From Thinopyrum elongatum (taxonomy: Eukaryota > Streptophyta > Magnoliopsida > Poales > Poaceae), in contig CM022302.1 of assembly GCA_011799875.1 (NCBI GenBank), positions 300,029,048-300,093,047 of the forward strand: DNA of 64,000 nt, given 5' to 3'. Each line of letters opens with the position of its first letter. The stretch's first letter is position 1. The translations under genes and the position numbers were made by a program. This document shows positions 22,550 through 33,529 of the stretch, in pieces. Under the pieces are notes generated by a model. The model worked only from the letters and a program-made list of their open reading frames with translations, ran no database searches and was not told the origin of the DNA.

Positions 22550-22908
22550 AATGGCGGTAGAGAGATGTGTGCGCTCAACACACAAGATATACACCCAATG
22601 GAAGAAAGAGACAGAGGGCGGGAAAGATTGTATATATGTGGGCGAGAGAGTAGGAGAGAAACCTCACGAGAGAGATAGAGGGAGAGAGAGAGGAAGTGTG
22701 CGAGAGAGAGTAGGGAGGAAGAAGTTAGGTCTGTGAAAAAAGATGGATACATGTAATATAAGGAGGGAGATGCGTGTCCATCGGGATTTTGTACATGTGG
22801 AAGGAGAAGAGACAAAATGTTTGATGAGAGAGCTCAAAAAATGGATGAGAGGGGAAGGATCTTGTGGGCTCAGGGATTGATAATTTTGTGTGGGAGGGAG
22901 GGAGAGGT

Positions 22909-22962
<54 letters not shown>

Positions 22963-23640
22963 GGAGTTACTCAGCCGTCATCACGTCATCCTGCTTCCAA
23001 ATGGCCCCGCAATCTCTAGTGCGGTCTGGTCGCCTTCTTCGTTCTTCCCGATACCCTCCTTGAAGATCGAGGTGGTGTGCATGTCGGGTTGCGGAGAAGC
23101 ACATGCGAGAGAGGGTGCAATATAACCTTGGATGGGGATGGATAGTGTGCTCAGGGGGGGGGAGCTGTGTGTGTGTGTCAAATTTTGAGAGAAATCAAAC
23201 CTATTGAGAGAATGTGTGTGCATAGTGAGCTGGCGAGAGAGGGGCGAGACAGATACATCGTGTTCGTTAATGTTTAAGCAATAAAGAGAGATCGTGTGCG
23301 AGATACAAAGAGAGGACTATGGGGATTGTGTTTACGAGGCAAAGAAACATAGCGAGAGATAAATGTGTGTGTGGGGTACATGGTGTGTATGTGACGAAGA
23401 GGTACATGCCAAATAGGGTTTTCATGAAGAGATTGTGTGTGCGAGATAGAGAGCGATGTAGGGGCCTTGAGGCGGGCAAGGGCTAGGTGAGGGTGTCAAA
23501 ATGTGTGCGTTGATGCATGTTACAAATAGAAGACCGTTCTCTCATGTATACACAATATCTCGACATATCTCTATGTCTCACTCATACATGATCATTTGCA
23601 CATTCACACCTCTCTATGACTCTATCACACGCACGCCATC
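22550..23640. repeat. Purine-rich simple-sequence tract
   Basis: From 22550 to about 23480 the plus strand is dominated by GAGAGA and TGTGTG motifs, including a perfect (AG)19 at 22921-22958. From about 23540 to 23640 it switches to C/T/A-rich. The frames that stay open here reflect composition, and I see no gene. Confidence 0.7.
22921..22958. repeat. (AG)19 microsatellite
   Basis: Nineteen uninterrupted AG units, preceded by an AGAGAGAC interruption. Confidence 0.95.
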
Positions 23641-25240
23641 TCCACATTGTGCTTCTGCCACAACACACATATAGACACATACCTCGTGTCTCCTCGGCCA
23701 GGGCGTGTACGAGAGACTGGCCAGGGAGGAGAGGCAAAAGTAAAACAATTTGTGGGTTCCACCATGCACATCTTCATTCTATTCCTATGGAAATTTCTGG
23801 GCATCACTAGGCCACACGTGTTGTACCATGCTACCAATTAGTACTAAATTTCTATTACTTCATTTTTGCTTGCATACGTCAGTAGTAATTATTTTTCCTC
23901 TGAATTCATTCAAAGTGATATTTGCTTTGTTTTTGTTTTACTAGAACCATAGAAAGAACACTGTTAAGACATGTACTGCAGAAACAAAGCAAATAGATAT
24001 AGATATACATATAGTTTGCGCGGCCGTGATGCACGCGCTTGCATAGGATTACGTGTAGTACGGTGTTCTTTTAAGTTAGACCAACCGTATATAAAACTAA
24101 ACTAAGCTCCCATGCGCGCACTCATCAATGTGTCGCCGCCGGCATTGCCCATGCGGGTTACGATCCTCTGCAGTACTGTACGGTGCAGTATAGTCGCTGC
24201 CATGTGGGACCCGACAACACATGTCATCCGTAGTACAACACCGTATGCCAGCGCCCGCCTGCTCCGGCCGACCATTTCTTGCCCATCACCGCCGTGTCCC
24301 CGCCATCCCTGTGCCATGAAATCGCAGGCTCGCCCGCTCACGCCATCTGCAGTCCCTCTTCACAATGCTGCCGCGCTGCCAAGCACGCGAGTAGGTGGAG
24401 CCGCATCTATGCCCGCAGCGTACAAAGAGGAGGAGGACGAGCGCGTGCTCTAGCACGCTGGCGAGGAGGAGCTAGCTGGTCATCGTCGTCTCCGCCCGCG
24501 CGCAGGAGGCCCGCATGGTGGATGTCGCTGTGGAAGCCGATCGCGCCCACGCCGAGCCCACACACCGGGTGTGGATGTGGATCTACCTTCGAGACCTTGA
24601 ATGCCACGTGGATCCTGCAATCTGAAGGAACAATTTGGGTTTGTGAAGTCTTGTGAGCTGTTGGATGCAACATGGACGACTAGAAGGGCTTCTTCAACCT
24701 TCGAAAATGATGTACTATTCATCTTCTCTCTCAACCATCGAGTCGCCAGCCCGCCCCAGGCCTAACCGCCCGCCACCACCGCCCCGCCCTCCCCTGAACC
24801 GCCTCCCACCGCCATGCTCCCCCCACCCCACCATCCGTTTAACCCCGGGCATGATCCATTTTTTTCCATCGAACTGCATCCCACACCCAACACTCATAAG
24901 ATAGATCATGGGCACCCTGCCACCCTAATATAGATACCGGGGTAGCTTCTCTGTCATCTTCTTCCTTCACTCCGGCGAACTTCTTCTTTCACAAATTGAC
25001 TGACCCAAATAATACTACTAGTACATATTAAGTACATTAGGAACACGAAAAAACGAGTAGTAGTACCAACTACAAGATGAACTGTAAGACATACTAGTAC
25101 GTACTAAATAGTTCAAATAACGAGAAAGAACATAACATAGTTCTGCTGGGGGCTCAGCACAACACACCCCTGAAATAAAACTAAGCAACTAGTCCACGTG
25201 ACACTGCAGTAGAACCAGCATGAGCAACGACACTGCCACC
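23641..25240. other. No recognised gene; GC-rich 24100-24850
   Basis: The stretch 24100-24660 is GC-rich with open frames in several registers and no family resemblance that I can defend. From 24990 to 25240 the DNA is AT-rich and probably contains the 3' untranslated region of the minus-strand exonuclease gene. Confidence 0.4.
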
Positions 25241-25954
25241 TTACTCGGAGTCCTCATCCACGTCCTCGACTTCGTCCTCGTCCCTCTTCCTCTTCGCCGA
25301 TACTTCTTTGCTTGAAGTGGACACTGGGCTCTTCTTCATCCAACCCTTGTAGATGTTTAAACAAAGGTAGGCATCCATTGTTGCGTACAAGATGTGATCT
25401 TTATCTATTGTCTTCGACTCCCTTGCATGATGAAATTCATGGCCAGGTTTCTTCAGTTTACCGTACGAAGGATCAACCATGGCTCCTACCAGGGTCAGCA
25501 TTGAAGGTTGAGAGGACGACACCAGGCTTTCCTTCTGGAGATCCAAGGGCCGGCCTACAATGAGGCCTATCCGACCAAGGATTTCCTTGTCATTCCTAAA
25601 GTCTACAGTAACGAATTTCACTCTTTTGTCCTTGAGGAAGTCCTTAACATTCTGACACCTAACGTTGGCATGGCATATGAGGTAGACCAAGCACACGTTA
25701 TGTACACAAACCTGGATCATGACGGGCTTCTTCTTCTCTTCCTCCTTTAGAACCTTCTCCTTTTCCAGGACTGTGGTGTACTCAACATCTAGCCCATCTA
25801 CCCACTCATCCTTTGAACTTTCGAACATGTGTTGAAAGTGACCAAGGCATGCATCCACCGTCGCAGATCTACGGGTGTAGATGATGTTGAACTCATCGCC
25901 GGTGATGGTTTTAACCTTGAATTCACCATCGAACAGGGAGATTTGGGAGGCCAT
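25241..25954 (-). CDS. DEDDy 3'-5' exonuclease, Werner-exonuclease-like
   Basis: A single uninterrupted frame of 237 codons starts at an ATG in good context (AAAATCCATGG). It matches plant 3'-5' exonuclease-domain proteins (PF01612, WRN-exo-like). Catalytic residues are in place: Asp56 and Glu58 in GLDVEYT (Exo I), Asp122 in DFRNDKEIL (Exo II), Tyr190 and Asp194 in ILYATMDAY (Exo III). Such enzymes remove nucleotides from DNA or RNA 3' ends with two metal ions. Residues 68-76 are Lys/Glu-rich, and the tail (residues 222-237) is acidic after a KRKRDED basic patch that could be a nuclear signal. No TATA box is obvious upstream. It is the only gene of non-transposon type in the window without visible damage. 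Small single-exon copies are common in grasses, so expression is unproven. Confidence 0.75.
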   Translation of the reverse strand: MASQISLFDGEFKVKTITGDEFNIIYTRRSATVDACLGHFQHMFESSKDEWVDGLDVEYTTVLEKEKVLKEEEKKKPVMIQVCVHNVCLVYLICHANVRCQNVKDFLKDKRVKFVTVDFRNDKEILGRIGLIVGRPLDLQKESLVSSSQPSMLTLVGAMVDPSYGKLKKPGHEFHHARESKTIDKDHILYATMDAYLCLNIYKGWMKKSPVSTSSKEVSAKRKRDEDEVEDVDEDSE

Positions 25955-26639
25955 GGATTTTGGAGGAGGGTTAGGAGAAGTGGAACTGCTGTAATGTGAA
26001 AGGACGGGACGACTGGGAGCGAAATGATGTAAGGTAAAAGATGGGGACGAGTAGGAGCGAACTGCTAGCAGTTTTCTGATTGTAAAAATGCAGAGTACGG
26101 TGTGCGAACAGCGTGGGGTACTGGCTTGCCCCGTAAGATAAATGGATGCATGCTCCCACAGAGTTCTCGAGTACTATGGGTGACCCACTAGATGTCATGT
26201 CTACTAGTAGTAGGCCAACTAGTAGGCCTGGCGGTATAGCGTCCACATGTTCGCACGCCATGCCGGCGTGTGCATGCAACTTTGACTTAATTGCGTCAAG
26301 CCTCGCACCTCCCACAACTGTCGCCTCGCTTGCGCGGTCACTATAAATGAGCAATTTCTTTTGCCTGCTTCGCATAATCGCACGCATGATACTACTACTT
26401 CCTTCGTCCAGGTGCATTAGGTTATATGATGTTGCCATGCCATATATAGTCATCGCTTATAGTCACTCATACAACCAGGTTAGCTGTAAGGTTGGCCAAA
26501 TGAAAAAATACGACGAAATTTTGCTCATTTTGAGGGGCCTCGAATATTTGTTTTTCGTTTAAATTATTTTGTTATTTTGAAACTGAACGTATATCCATAA
26601 CAAGGCCTCCCTACCCACTAGCGTGTCGGCGACAATCAT

Positions 26640-26812
26640 GGACGAGGCGAAGACTTGGGTAATTGCTGGGCTAGATCGTTGGGAAACATTTTACCGGGAG
26701 AGTAACCCTTTTTCGCTGGGCCTGCGTGGCCCTGTAACTACTAAAACTATGTTCTCCTGCTCCTTATTTAATGAGATGAGGCAAAGCTTTTGCCTCCGTT
26801 TGAGAAAAAACT
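26640..26812 (+). mobile_element. LINE 3'-end fragment
   Basis: The stretch ending TTTAATGAGATGAGGCAAAG CTTTTGCCTCCGTTTGAGAAAAAA has the usual end of plant LINE 3' regions: an ATGAG.CAAAGC hairpin (GGCAAAGCTTTTGCC) followed by a short A tail. No RT remains; the copy is severely 5'-truncated, as LINEs often are. The break in the quoted sequence is only for spacing. Confidence 0.55.
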
Positions 26813-26854
26813 AAACATATAAGAAAATTAAGGAACCGGCCTAAATCGTATTCC

Positions 26855-26920
26855 TTTGCTTAGCACAACGGTACGCGTTGGTTGTCCTCACTTTAGTGGA
26901 CACGGTTCGAATCCCAATTG
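26855..26920 (+). other. tRNA-like sequence with A- and B-box motifs (possible SINE head)
   Basis: TAGCACAACGGTA (26861-26873) fits a Pol III A box, and GGTTCGAATCC (26904-26914) fits a perfect B box. Their spacing of about 30 nt is tRNA-like. I could not draw a full cloverleaf with an acceptor stem, so a true tRNA gene is unlikely. A tRNA-derived SINE or a decayed tRNA is more likely. It follows directly after the LINE 3' end. Confidence 0.4.
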
Positions 26921-27253
26921 TACTATTCATTAGCACTAATTATACAGCACCTCGTTAACCTCATGTATGCTTGACTCTCCTTTTCCTCTCCATGTGTGAA
27001 AACAAACTGCATGCCTGACTCTCCTTCTCCCTCCTGTAGTCCCACCTCCTCCCCGTGTGAAAACAATCTGCATGCATGTCTCTCCTCCCTCGCACGCTTG
27101 TCCAATCTCCTCCTGCCAAAACCCAAAACCGTTGTGATAAGCAATATCTCCACCCCTCCCCCATAATTTCCTCCAACAAAAATATGCCCACCTAGCTGTT
27201 ACGTTAATCACGCAACATATCTTATGTAGGTGTGGCATTGCTAGCCATAAATA

Positions 27254-27945
27254 ATGCGCCTCCCACAGCATTCGAAAGAACGCTCATGTTCATCGCCTTT
27301 ATCTCCTCCCCTCCCTCTCAACTACGGACCCATCAACCACCATGGCTCGCCCCTCCCTAGCCCTAGTCGCCCCTCGCTGCCCCGCGCGGAGGGTCATGCA
27401 TTGCCGTTCCGTTCCTCACCGCCACTAGTCGAGGATGACATGTTGGCGTTTCTTTCTTCGCTGCCACCAGTGGAGGATGACTCATCGGCGTTCCGCTCCT
27501 CGCCGCGACGCGTCGAGGTGGACGCGTCGGTGTTCGCAATCTCGCCACCACATGCATCAGAGGACGAGTCAGCTCCCCGATGCAAGGAGGACGTCGCGCC
27601 GCCCGCCGAGCCCCCTGCTTGGAAGAGCTTTGGAAAGAAATGGAGGTCGCCTTGTGGGAGGCTTTGCCTCCGGCGGAGCGCGCCAAAAGAGAGGCGGAGA
27701 AGAAGGCCGAGGAAGAGAAGCGCAGTGCGAGGGATGCTGCATGGCAGGCCTATGTCGCGTCTGAGAGAGTCAGGCAATTGGCTCTTTGGCAGAAGGCTCG
27801 TGCGAGGGCCGTGTGGGTGGCGGAGGATGCCCGTGCCAAAGCCCTGAGTGTAGTCGGGTCCAAGCGCCTCATCTACGCTTGGCGGTACATGGACCGGGTG
27901 CATGGTTCCAGCGAGGAGGAGTACCTGTTGGCGCCGGATAACTAG
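27254..27945 (+). pseudogene. Grass-type charged coiled-coil gene, frameshifted
   Basis: From the ATG at 27254 one frame runs through a Ser/Pro/Asp region with repeats (SSPPLVEDDMLAF, SSLPPVEDDSSAF, SSPRRVEVDASVF, ISPPHASEDESA). Near 27600-27615 sense switches to another frame: LEELWKEMEVALWEALPP, then AKREAEKKAEEEKRSARDAA, then LIYAWRYMDRVHGSSEEEYL, ending at 27945. The second part is a strong coiled coil. A single indel would join them into about 230 residues. A TATA-like CCATAAATAATG lies immediately upstream. I recognise the style as a grass-specific family but cannot name it. Confidence 0.45.
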
Positions 27946-28323
27946 ACCGGTGAGATCGCGCCGCCCGCCGGCAAGCCCCTAATCAGCACCTTGCGAGTTG
28001 CGAGGCCGAGGAAGAGGCGTTGTGTCGCCGCGCTGGGAAACGGCTGTGCACCACGCCACTCGTGGCGTGCCACAAGCTCTCCTACGAGCGTCGTGGCTTT
28101 TATTAGGAATAATTTAGTGTCTTAAGGTGATCCCATTAGTGTCGGGACGGAAATGATAAATCCCAAACGTTCGGGAATTATTAGCGTCCTTAATTAAGTA
28201 TGTAAAAGGAATAGTTTGGAAACCTTTTGTATCCGTACGCATTTGTAAGGATGTGCATATAGTACAAACTTCACTATATATCTTCTCTCTATCCATGCAA
28301 AAAAAATCTTCTCTCTATATATA

Positions 28324-28557
28324 CTACCTCCGTCCTGGTTTATTGGTCTCTTTTGTAATTTGTCCAAATTTTGATCAAATATTTAACTAATAAAATGCAA
28401 ATGCATGTCAACGAAAATTATATTATTGGGTTCATATTTGAACCTAGTTTTCAATGATATAATTTTTTGTGACATGCATGAACATTTTGTTAGTTAAATT
28501 TATGGTCAAAATTTGGCACAAAATACAATTAGGGCCAATAAACCAGGACGGAGGTAG
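28324..28557. mobile_element. Stowaway MITE (234 bp) with near-perfect TIRs
   Basis: The terminal repeats CTACCTCCGTCCTGGTTTAT and its exact inverse at 28538-28557 flank an AT-rich, ORF-less body. TA dinucleotides border both ends (28322-28323 and 28558-28559). The inner palindrome is extensive, so the RNA could form a long hairpin. Confidence 0.92.
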
Positions 28558-28559
28558 TA

Positions 28560-29600
28560 CTATCTATGCTTGTAGACTGTACTACTACTAGTATGTATAC
28601 ACACGTGCAAATGCATGTTTTAACATTACGATGCAGTTTTGGTAAAAGTAGAAAAACAACACTAGTCAAGCTTGTGAAATGATTCAGCAAAAGAAATGCA
28701 AGAATGCTCGTTTGATTGTTTACTTTAGCTTCCTTCTCTCTCTAGTTTTTCTCTATCGTACTTTGTATGGAGAATCTCATTGGTCGGGAAGGCATGCAAT
28801 TTTTTTGGAAAAGTGCCCTTGCAATTGTTACAGAACAGTATGAGGGCAGCAACTAGTACTATCCAAGTGAATCCGGAGGGATCTGATGGCAGCAGCTAGT
28901 ATGAGGAGTAATAGCTAGGGATTGAGTGTGAGAGATGAACCAGACAAAATAAATGCAGAGAGATGAAATGCAACAAAGACATGAGGGATGTGATGTTTGC
29001 TTGTTCGTTCATTTTACCAGGCCACTTATTACTTGGAGTGGTGGGGTTTTGTGATTTGAAGGCTTTATTGCCGCGCCACGAGCGGGGTGAGACTCCCGTG
29101 CAGCGCCCCCCTCTACACTAGTACGCACTAGTGAGTTGTGAGTTGCACATTCTTTCCACGTGAGTTGTGAGATATCGTTACAACACATTGTTAGTAACAA
29201 ACAACTGACACTTACATATTACCTCATTGAAAAGGAAAACCTTAGATTCATAGTGCCCTTGCGATACACATATGACACATTATATGTATGGACCTCAAGG
29301 CCAAATTCATGAATAGGCAAAGACAGTGTTGCTGCATTTGGTTGAAATTCTCTGAAAAAGATATATGCACTGTAAGAAATGGTTCATCATAAGTCTTTCA
29401 CCATTAGTAAAAGTTCACAATTAATCCCTTAAATGGCAAGCAAGAACTCTAATGGAGCAAGAGCATACATGGAAGATTCTAGACTAAACCATAAATGGAT
29501 ACACTTTTATTCAAGCGTGATACTCTAATAGAGCAAGATCATGCATGGAAGGTTCTATACTAAATAAGAAGTGTCCACATGCTTAGACAACGGCTTACAT
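28560..29600. other. No gene seen
   Basis: AT-rich DNA with short open frames only; no transposon ends were found. It lies between the second Stowaway MITE and the 3' end of the SINA-type gene. Confidence 0.4.
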
Positions 29601-29610
29601 TGAGCGAAGA

Positions 29611-30300
29611 CTAATGATGAACAGTTAACTTGGTAATGCATATGCCCAAGTGAACCCCCTTGGAGTCCCCTTGCATCATCTTGGGGTGAACAATTGTATG
29701 AAACCAGCCCTCTTCCATGTCCACATTGCCGGGAATGGAGCAGCTCGCCACAGTCCCATTCAGCGTGAGGGAGGCACCGAGGTCGCCCTGTACGCCAGAG
29801 GGGCAGCAACAGTGAGCACGCACCTGTATAGCGGCCTCGTGTCAGCGTCAGCGGCGTTGCCCCTGAAGCACATGATAGAGACGGGGCGGCGGCCTACGCG
29901 GGCCTTGCCGGTGCCCATAGCCAAGAGGAAGACATTGCCGTCCTCCTCCGCGACTAGTAGGTGGCGGTGATCCTCCAGCGACTCCGGCACGGCGAACGGG
30001 TAGCATGTCTCACACTTGATGTTCACCGCGGGCCAGGAGTGATTGCCGGACGGTGCCGTGAGGTGATGGACGAGGCTCGCCGGCGAGCCCTCAAACGGCG
30101 GCGTGCACTCATAGAAGTAGCAGGGCGCGTGCACGCATTTGGACCTATGCTCCGCCAGCGAGTGGTAGTTGACATACCTCTCACAGCCGAAACTCTTGTA
30201 GACGTAGGGCACCTTGCATGCATCGACTAGACCGTCAATGAAATGGGAGTGGCTGTAGGGGACGTTGCGCCCGCCGCATGGAGCGCAGGAGTAGCACACG
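29611..30300 (-). pseudogene. SINA-type E3 ubiquitin ligase, 5'-truncated and frameshifted
   Basis: The minus strand encodes the end of a RING (CFVCYSCAPCGGRNVPYSHS), then a SIAH-type zinc finger with FGCERYVNYHSLAEHRSKCV, HAPCYFYEC and SLVHHL, then the substrate-binding domain (HSWPAVNIKCETCYPFAVPE, GNVFLLAMGTG). SINA proteins attach ubiquitin to targets. The first half of the RING and the start codon are missing; upstream lies a Stowaway-like scrap (near 30324). Near 29765 the frame shifts by one base, and the C-terminus (LGASLTLNGTVASCSIPG, VHLGICITKLTVHH) continues in the other frame to 29611. This is a non-functional remnant of a typical grass SINA-like gene. Confidence 0.75.
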
Positions 30301-31028
30301 AAGCAGTAGATGGTCTACTTACTAGTACTCCCTTCGTTTCTTTTTACTAGTTTGCATATAATTCCAAACACCACGTAGACATGTTCGTTGACCATTTTAC
30401 AACTATATTAGTATCATTGTTAGTGGTCAGCCGGTGCAAGTTCTAGCCCCGAGTGTTTTAACCTTTTTTTAGTAATGATATCTGGCGATTGTTCACCACT
30501 AGCCCAATCCTGGCGAATGCCAGCATAACCGTCAGATTTCCATCTGACGGTGGCCTATTTTTAGCCATAGTATTTGACAAAACTGCCACCCTTACACATG
30601 TACTGTAACTGTGATGCGAGCGTTTGCAACTGCCATGTCTCCCAGCGAACGTTTGCTAGGGATTGGCGTTAGCACCGATGGCGGTTCGTAGTCATTCCAC
30701 GCTTGGGCATTGAAGTTTGTAACTATTTACAATATACTACTTCTCCGGTGCTAGTAGTCCTACTCCACTATACTACTCGCGCATAGTAGTAGGTACTGTA
30801 TTTTATTGTACTAGTACTGTGATCACTCAAGTGGTCTTGCATCGACATGACCCTACACTTCTGGGATGTGTCTCATGAGTCTAGCGGCGTGCTGCTGCTA
30901 CATTGTCATCAGCACCTGTCCACTTCCCGCAGCACATATTTGCTTCTCCATCCTCGTCCACACGTAATCGTCCAATCTTCCATCCCCACTAGGATCCTCC
31001 CCCCTCTTCCGAAACCCAAGCACTAACA
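30301..31028. other. Intergenic spacer between two divergent gene remnants
   Basis: It holds a Stowaway-like 5' end without a partner (ACTCCCTTCGTTTC at about 30324) and an inverted short repeat (GTCAGATTTCCATCTGAC near 30533). It would include the promoters of both flanking genes. Confidence 0.4.
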
Positions 31029-32330
31029 ATGGCAGAACCAAGCAGCGTCCTCCGAAAGACTGGCTAGAATTCGCTCCCCATAGAGGTAAACAAACTCATT
31101 GTTTCGCGTGTGGACAATCTCAATACCATGGCGCTCACCGCGTGCCCGTCGCGGTTGTACCGTTTACTCAAAGCCCTCAGGCCAGAGCCTTTTAAGCCAG
31201 CTCCCTGCTTGCTGATGCCACATGATCTTCAGAAATGGCGTGTCACGCAGCATAATGATCGTAGGTTGGTGAGCATCAACCCCCTTGACTACGATCCGAT
31301 CCCCGTCACCCTCAACTACATTAGCAGTATGTACTGGGTCGACATGAACACATCTTGGATGGTGCTCTTCGACGGTCGCGGCAGCTGGATGCTCATGAAG
31401 GTGTACACCCGGCAATTGATCCCGCTTCCTTCGATTAACACTACACTGCTTTGGCACCGCGGCCCAGAATATTCAAAATCTTACAGTAGCCAACATGATA
31501 CCAAATTTGATTTGCTCAAGGTTGTAATCTGCCGAGTGCCCACAAGATCTGCGAATTATAAAGACTTCAGGCTAATTGTGTTCTTTAACCGTGGTCTCGC
31601 ATATCTGATAGGTCACTGCGATAAGTGGATAAATCTGCAAGTCCATCGCAGGATCATACATCCTCCATGGCTCTCTGATGCCATTGAACACAAGGGCTTC
31701 ATTTACGCTGTGGACTCCTTCTATGGCTGGACGTATTGCTGGCCTACTCCAGTCATCGCTACAAAGGGTTGTTACAACAGTATGTTACTTTCCTATGATA
31801 TCATGATGGCTTGCTTATATTACTGTTAACATTTACTGAAAAATATTCATGCTCATAACATGTTGTTCTTAAGATTGACTATAGTACGAGCCATTTTTTA
31901 TTTGACTCTAACTTGATATGATGTTGTAGGCCGCCTGGTATCCCTACCCTTCCTAATCCCAGAACCTTTCAAAGAAAAGCGGCATGGCAGTTGCAGGTGG
32001 TTCCTGGCTCGATCAGACGATAACGAATGATTGATGATCGTTCGCACGTACCAGACATGTTATTTTGCGAAATACAATCATAGTCATTGCATGGTCTTTG
32101 AGCAGGATCCCAACTTCTCTGGGCCTTCAGGATTTTTTGACTGGAGGCCGGTAAGTAGCCTCAGTATACGCTCTGTTTCTCAGACTGAATTATCCGATTA
32201 ACCAGGAGATAACCAATGGCAACGTGGTTTCGTTCATCAGGCAAAACTATGTGTACACAACGTACCATGCGTCTCTCCATGCACCATACCCTGATATCTG
32301 CCGCCACGCTCTGCAGCCCAAAGTAGGAGA
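31029..32330 (+). pseudogene. F-box / DUF295 protein gene, three exons, broken
   Basis: The ATG at 31029 (AACAATGGCAG) begins MAEPSSVLRK, then small indels disturb the F-box until KLIVSRVDNLNTMALTAC comes into frame near 31093. Exon 1 runs to about 31778 with a DUF295/KIB propeller (PF03478) body (WVDMNTSWMVLFDGRGSWML, RLIVFFNRGLAYLIGHCDKW). The donor is GTATGT and the acceptor ATGTTGTAG at about 31929. Exon 2 (RLVSLPFLIPEPF, HCMVFEQDPN, FFDWRP) ends at 32150 before GTAAGT. A third exon follows AACCAG at about 32206. An in-frame TGA (GAATGATTG near 32027) stops exon 2. F-box proteins bring substrates to SCF ubiquitin ligases. This copy is dead or truncated. Confidence 0.7.
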
Positions 32331-32339
32331 GAGGGTCGC

Positions 32340-33500
32340 AAGTATCAGACTATGACCTGCTGGCTGGAGTTTCCCCCATTAGGCACCCATCTGGTTCAAG
32401 CCGTCAGCCAATCTCCACAGCTTAATAAATAGTAACGTCTAACTCAGCCAGTTAGTTAGATGTGTACACTTGGTGTAGTAGGATCTTTATTTAGTTTGAT
32501 GCATTCACTTGTTCTTTTTGGGTAGCCATTTTGTAATGTTGGCTGATGTTTGGTTTGGAAGAGAGAGCTGCGTCTTTACTCTTCTGGCCAGCTTACTACT
32601 TCTGTTGCACGCCCATCCCTGGTTGCTGCTGCTGCTGTTTTTAATGTACAATCAGTAATATATTTTGTCTGTTGGTTGAATAAATGTGTTTTTAGAACGA
32701 TAAACACAATGTTTTGAAAGTTGTAGCATGGTCCGGTCCTTTAGTGCCCCATACGTAGCGCATACTATTTTTTGGTACGGAACACATATTCCACTTGTCG
32801 ATCACATGCAGCCCAGTGATTGAGGCCCAATAGAGGAGCCCATAATTAACTGGAAGGGAGGCCCTCACATGAATCCGACCTAGGAACATGCTCATGGTCT
32901 TCTAAACATAAACAAATAAATAAAGGTAAATGCTCAAGCACAAGTTCTTTAAATTTATGATTTGAAAAGTCGAATTTTAACAGGAGGATATTATTTCCTA
33001 TGAGAGTGTCGTTACATTTCGTCGATATTATTCTTAGGCAAAGGTAGCGACCAGTCTTTTTTCTCCCACCATTTTCTTCCTGCAACCAGCGGACTACTAT
33101 CGGGTCCCCACCAGGTTGAAGCCCATGAAAATTGTAGTCAACATGGTCAAAACCTAACAATTTTTAGCGGCAAGTTGTAATAAATATAAGATTTTGTTCC
33201 ATAGCATTTGTTTGTTTTAGGGATTGTGCTGCCTAGGTATCCCGTTTGAATCCGAAGTACCACAAGTTTTTTGAGCCACCGAGTTTTTTTCCTATGATAA
33301 ATAGTTTCGGCCCATTATTATTTTTCGATAATAATGCCCAACCCAGCCCAACACATTGGCGACACCACTTTATCCCAGGGCTTCTGAATGTGCTCGGGTT
33401 CACACCTCAAGAAGAAAATTGTCTAAAAAAACGTCAAGCAGAAAAAGGTGCTCCGCAGCATTTTACAATAAGTTGTAGCCATATAAAACTAATTCTTATA
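32340..33500. other. No gene seen
   Basis: It probably includes the 3' untranslated region of the F-box remnant up to about 32690. Beyond it, short frames exist on both strands, but I see no family match or transposon end. Confidence 0.35.
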
Positions 33501-33529
33501 ATCCGGCATAATGAGTTTTTGGGTCTGAC

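Noticed and set aside
24100..24900. Candidate GC-rich gene
   Set aside because: Open frames on both strands are short and mutually overlapping, and none shows a motif or clean start and splice signals.
26339..26350. TATA box (CACTATAAATGAGC) on the plus strand
   Set aside because: No gene follows on the plus strand within a plausible distance, and it points away from the exonuclease gene.
25971..26453. 160-codon minus-strand frame upstream of the exonuclease gene
   Set aside because: It ends before the exonuclease ATG in an AT-mixed promoter region and resembles no family; likely a chance frame.
30324..30430. Possible third Stowaway MITE
   Set aside because: Only one CTCCCTTCGTTTC-like end is visible; no inverse end or TA pair was found.
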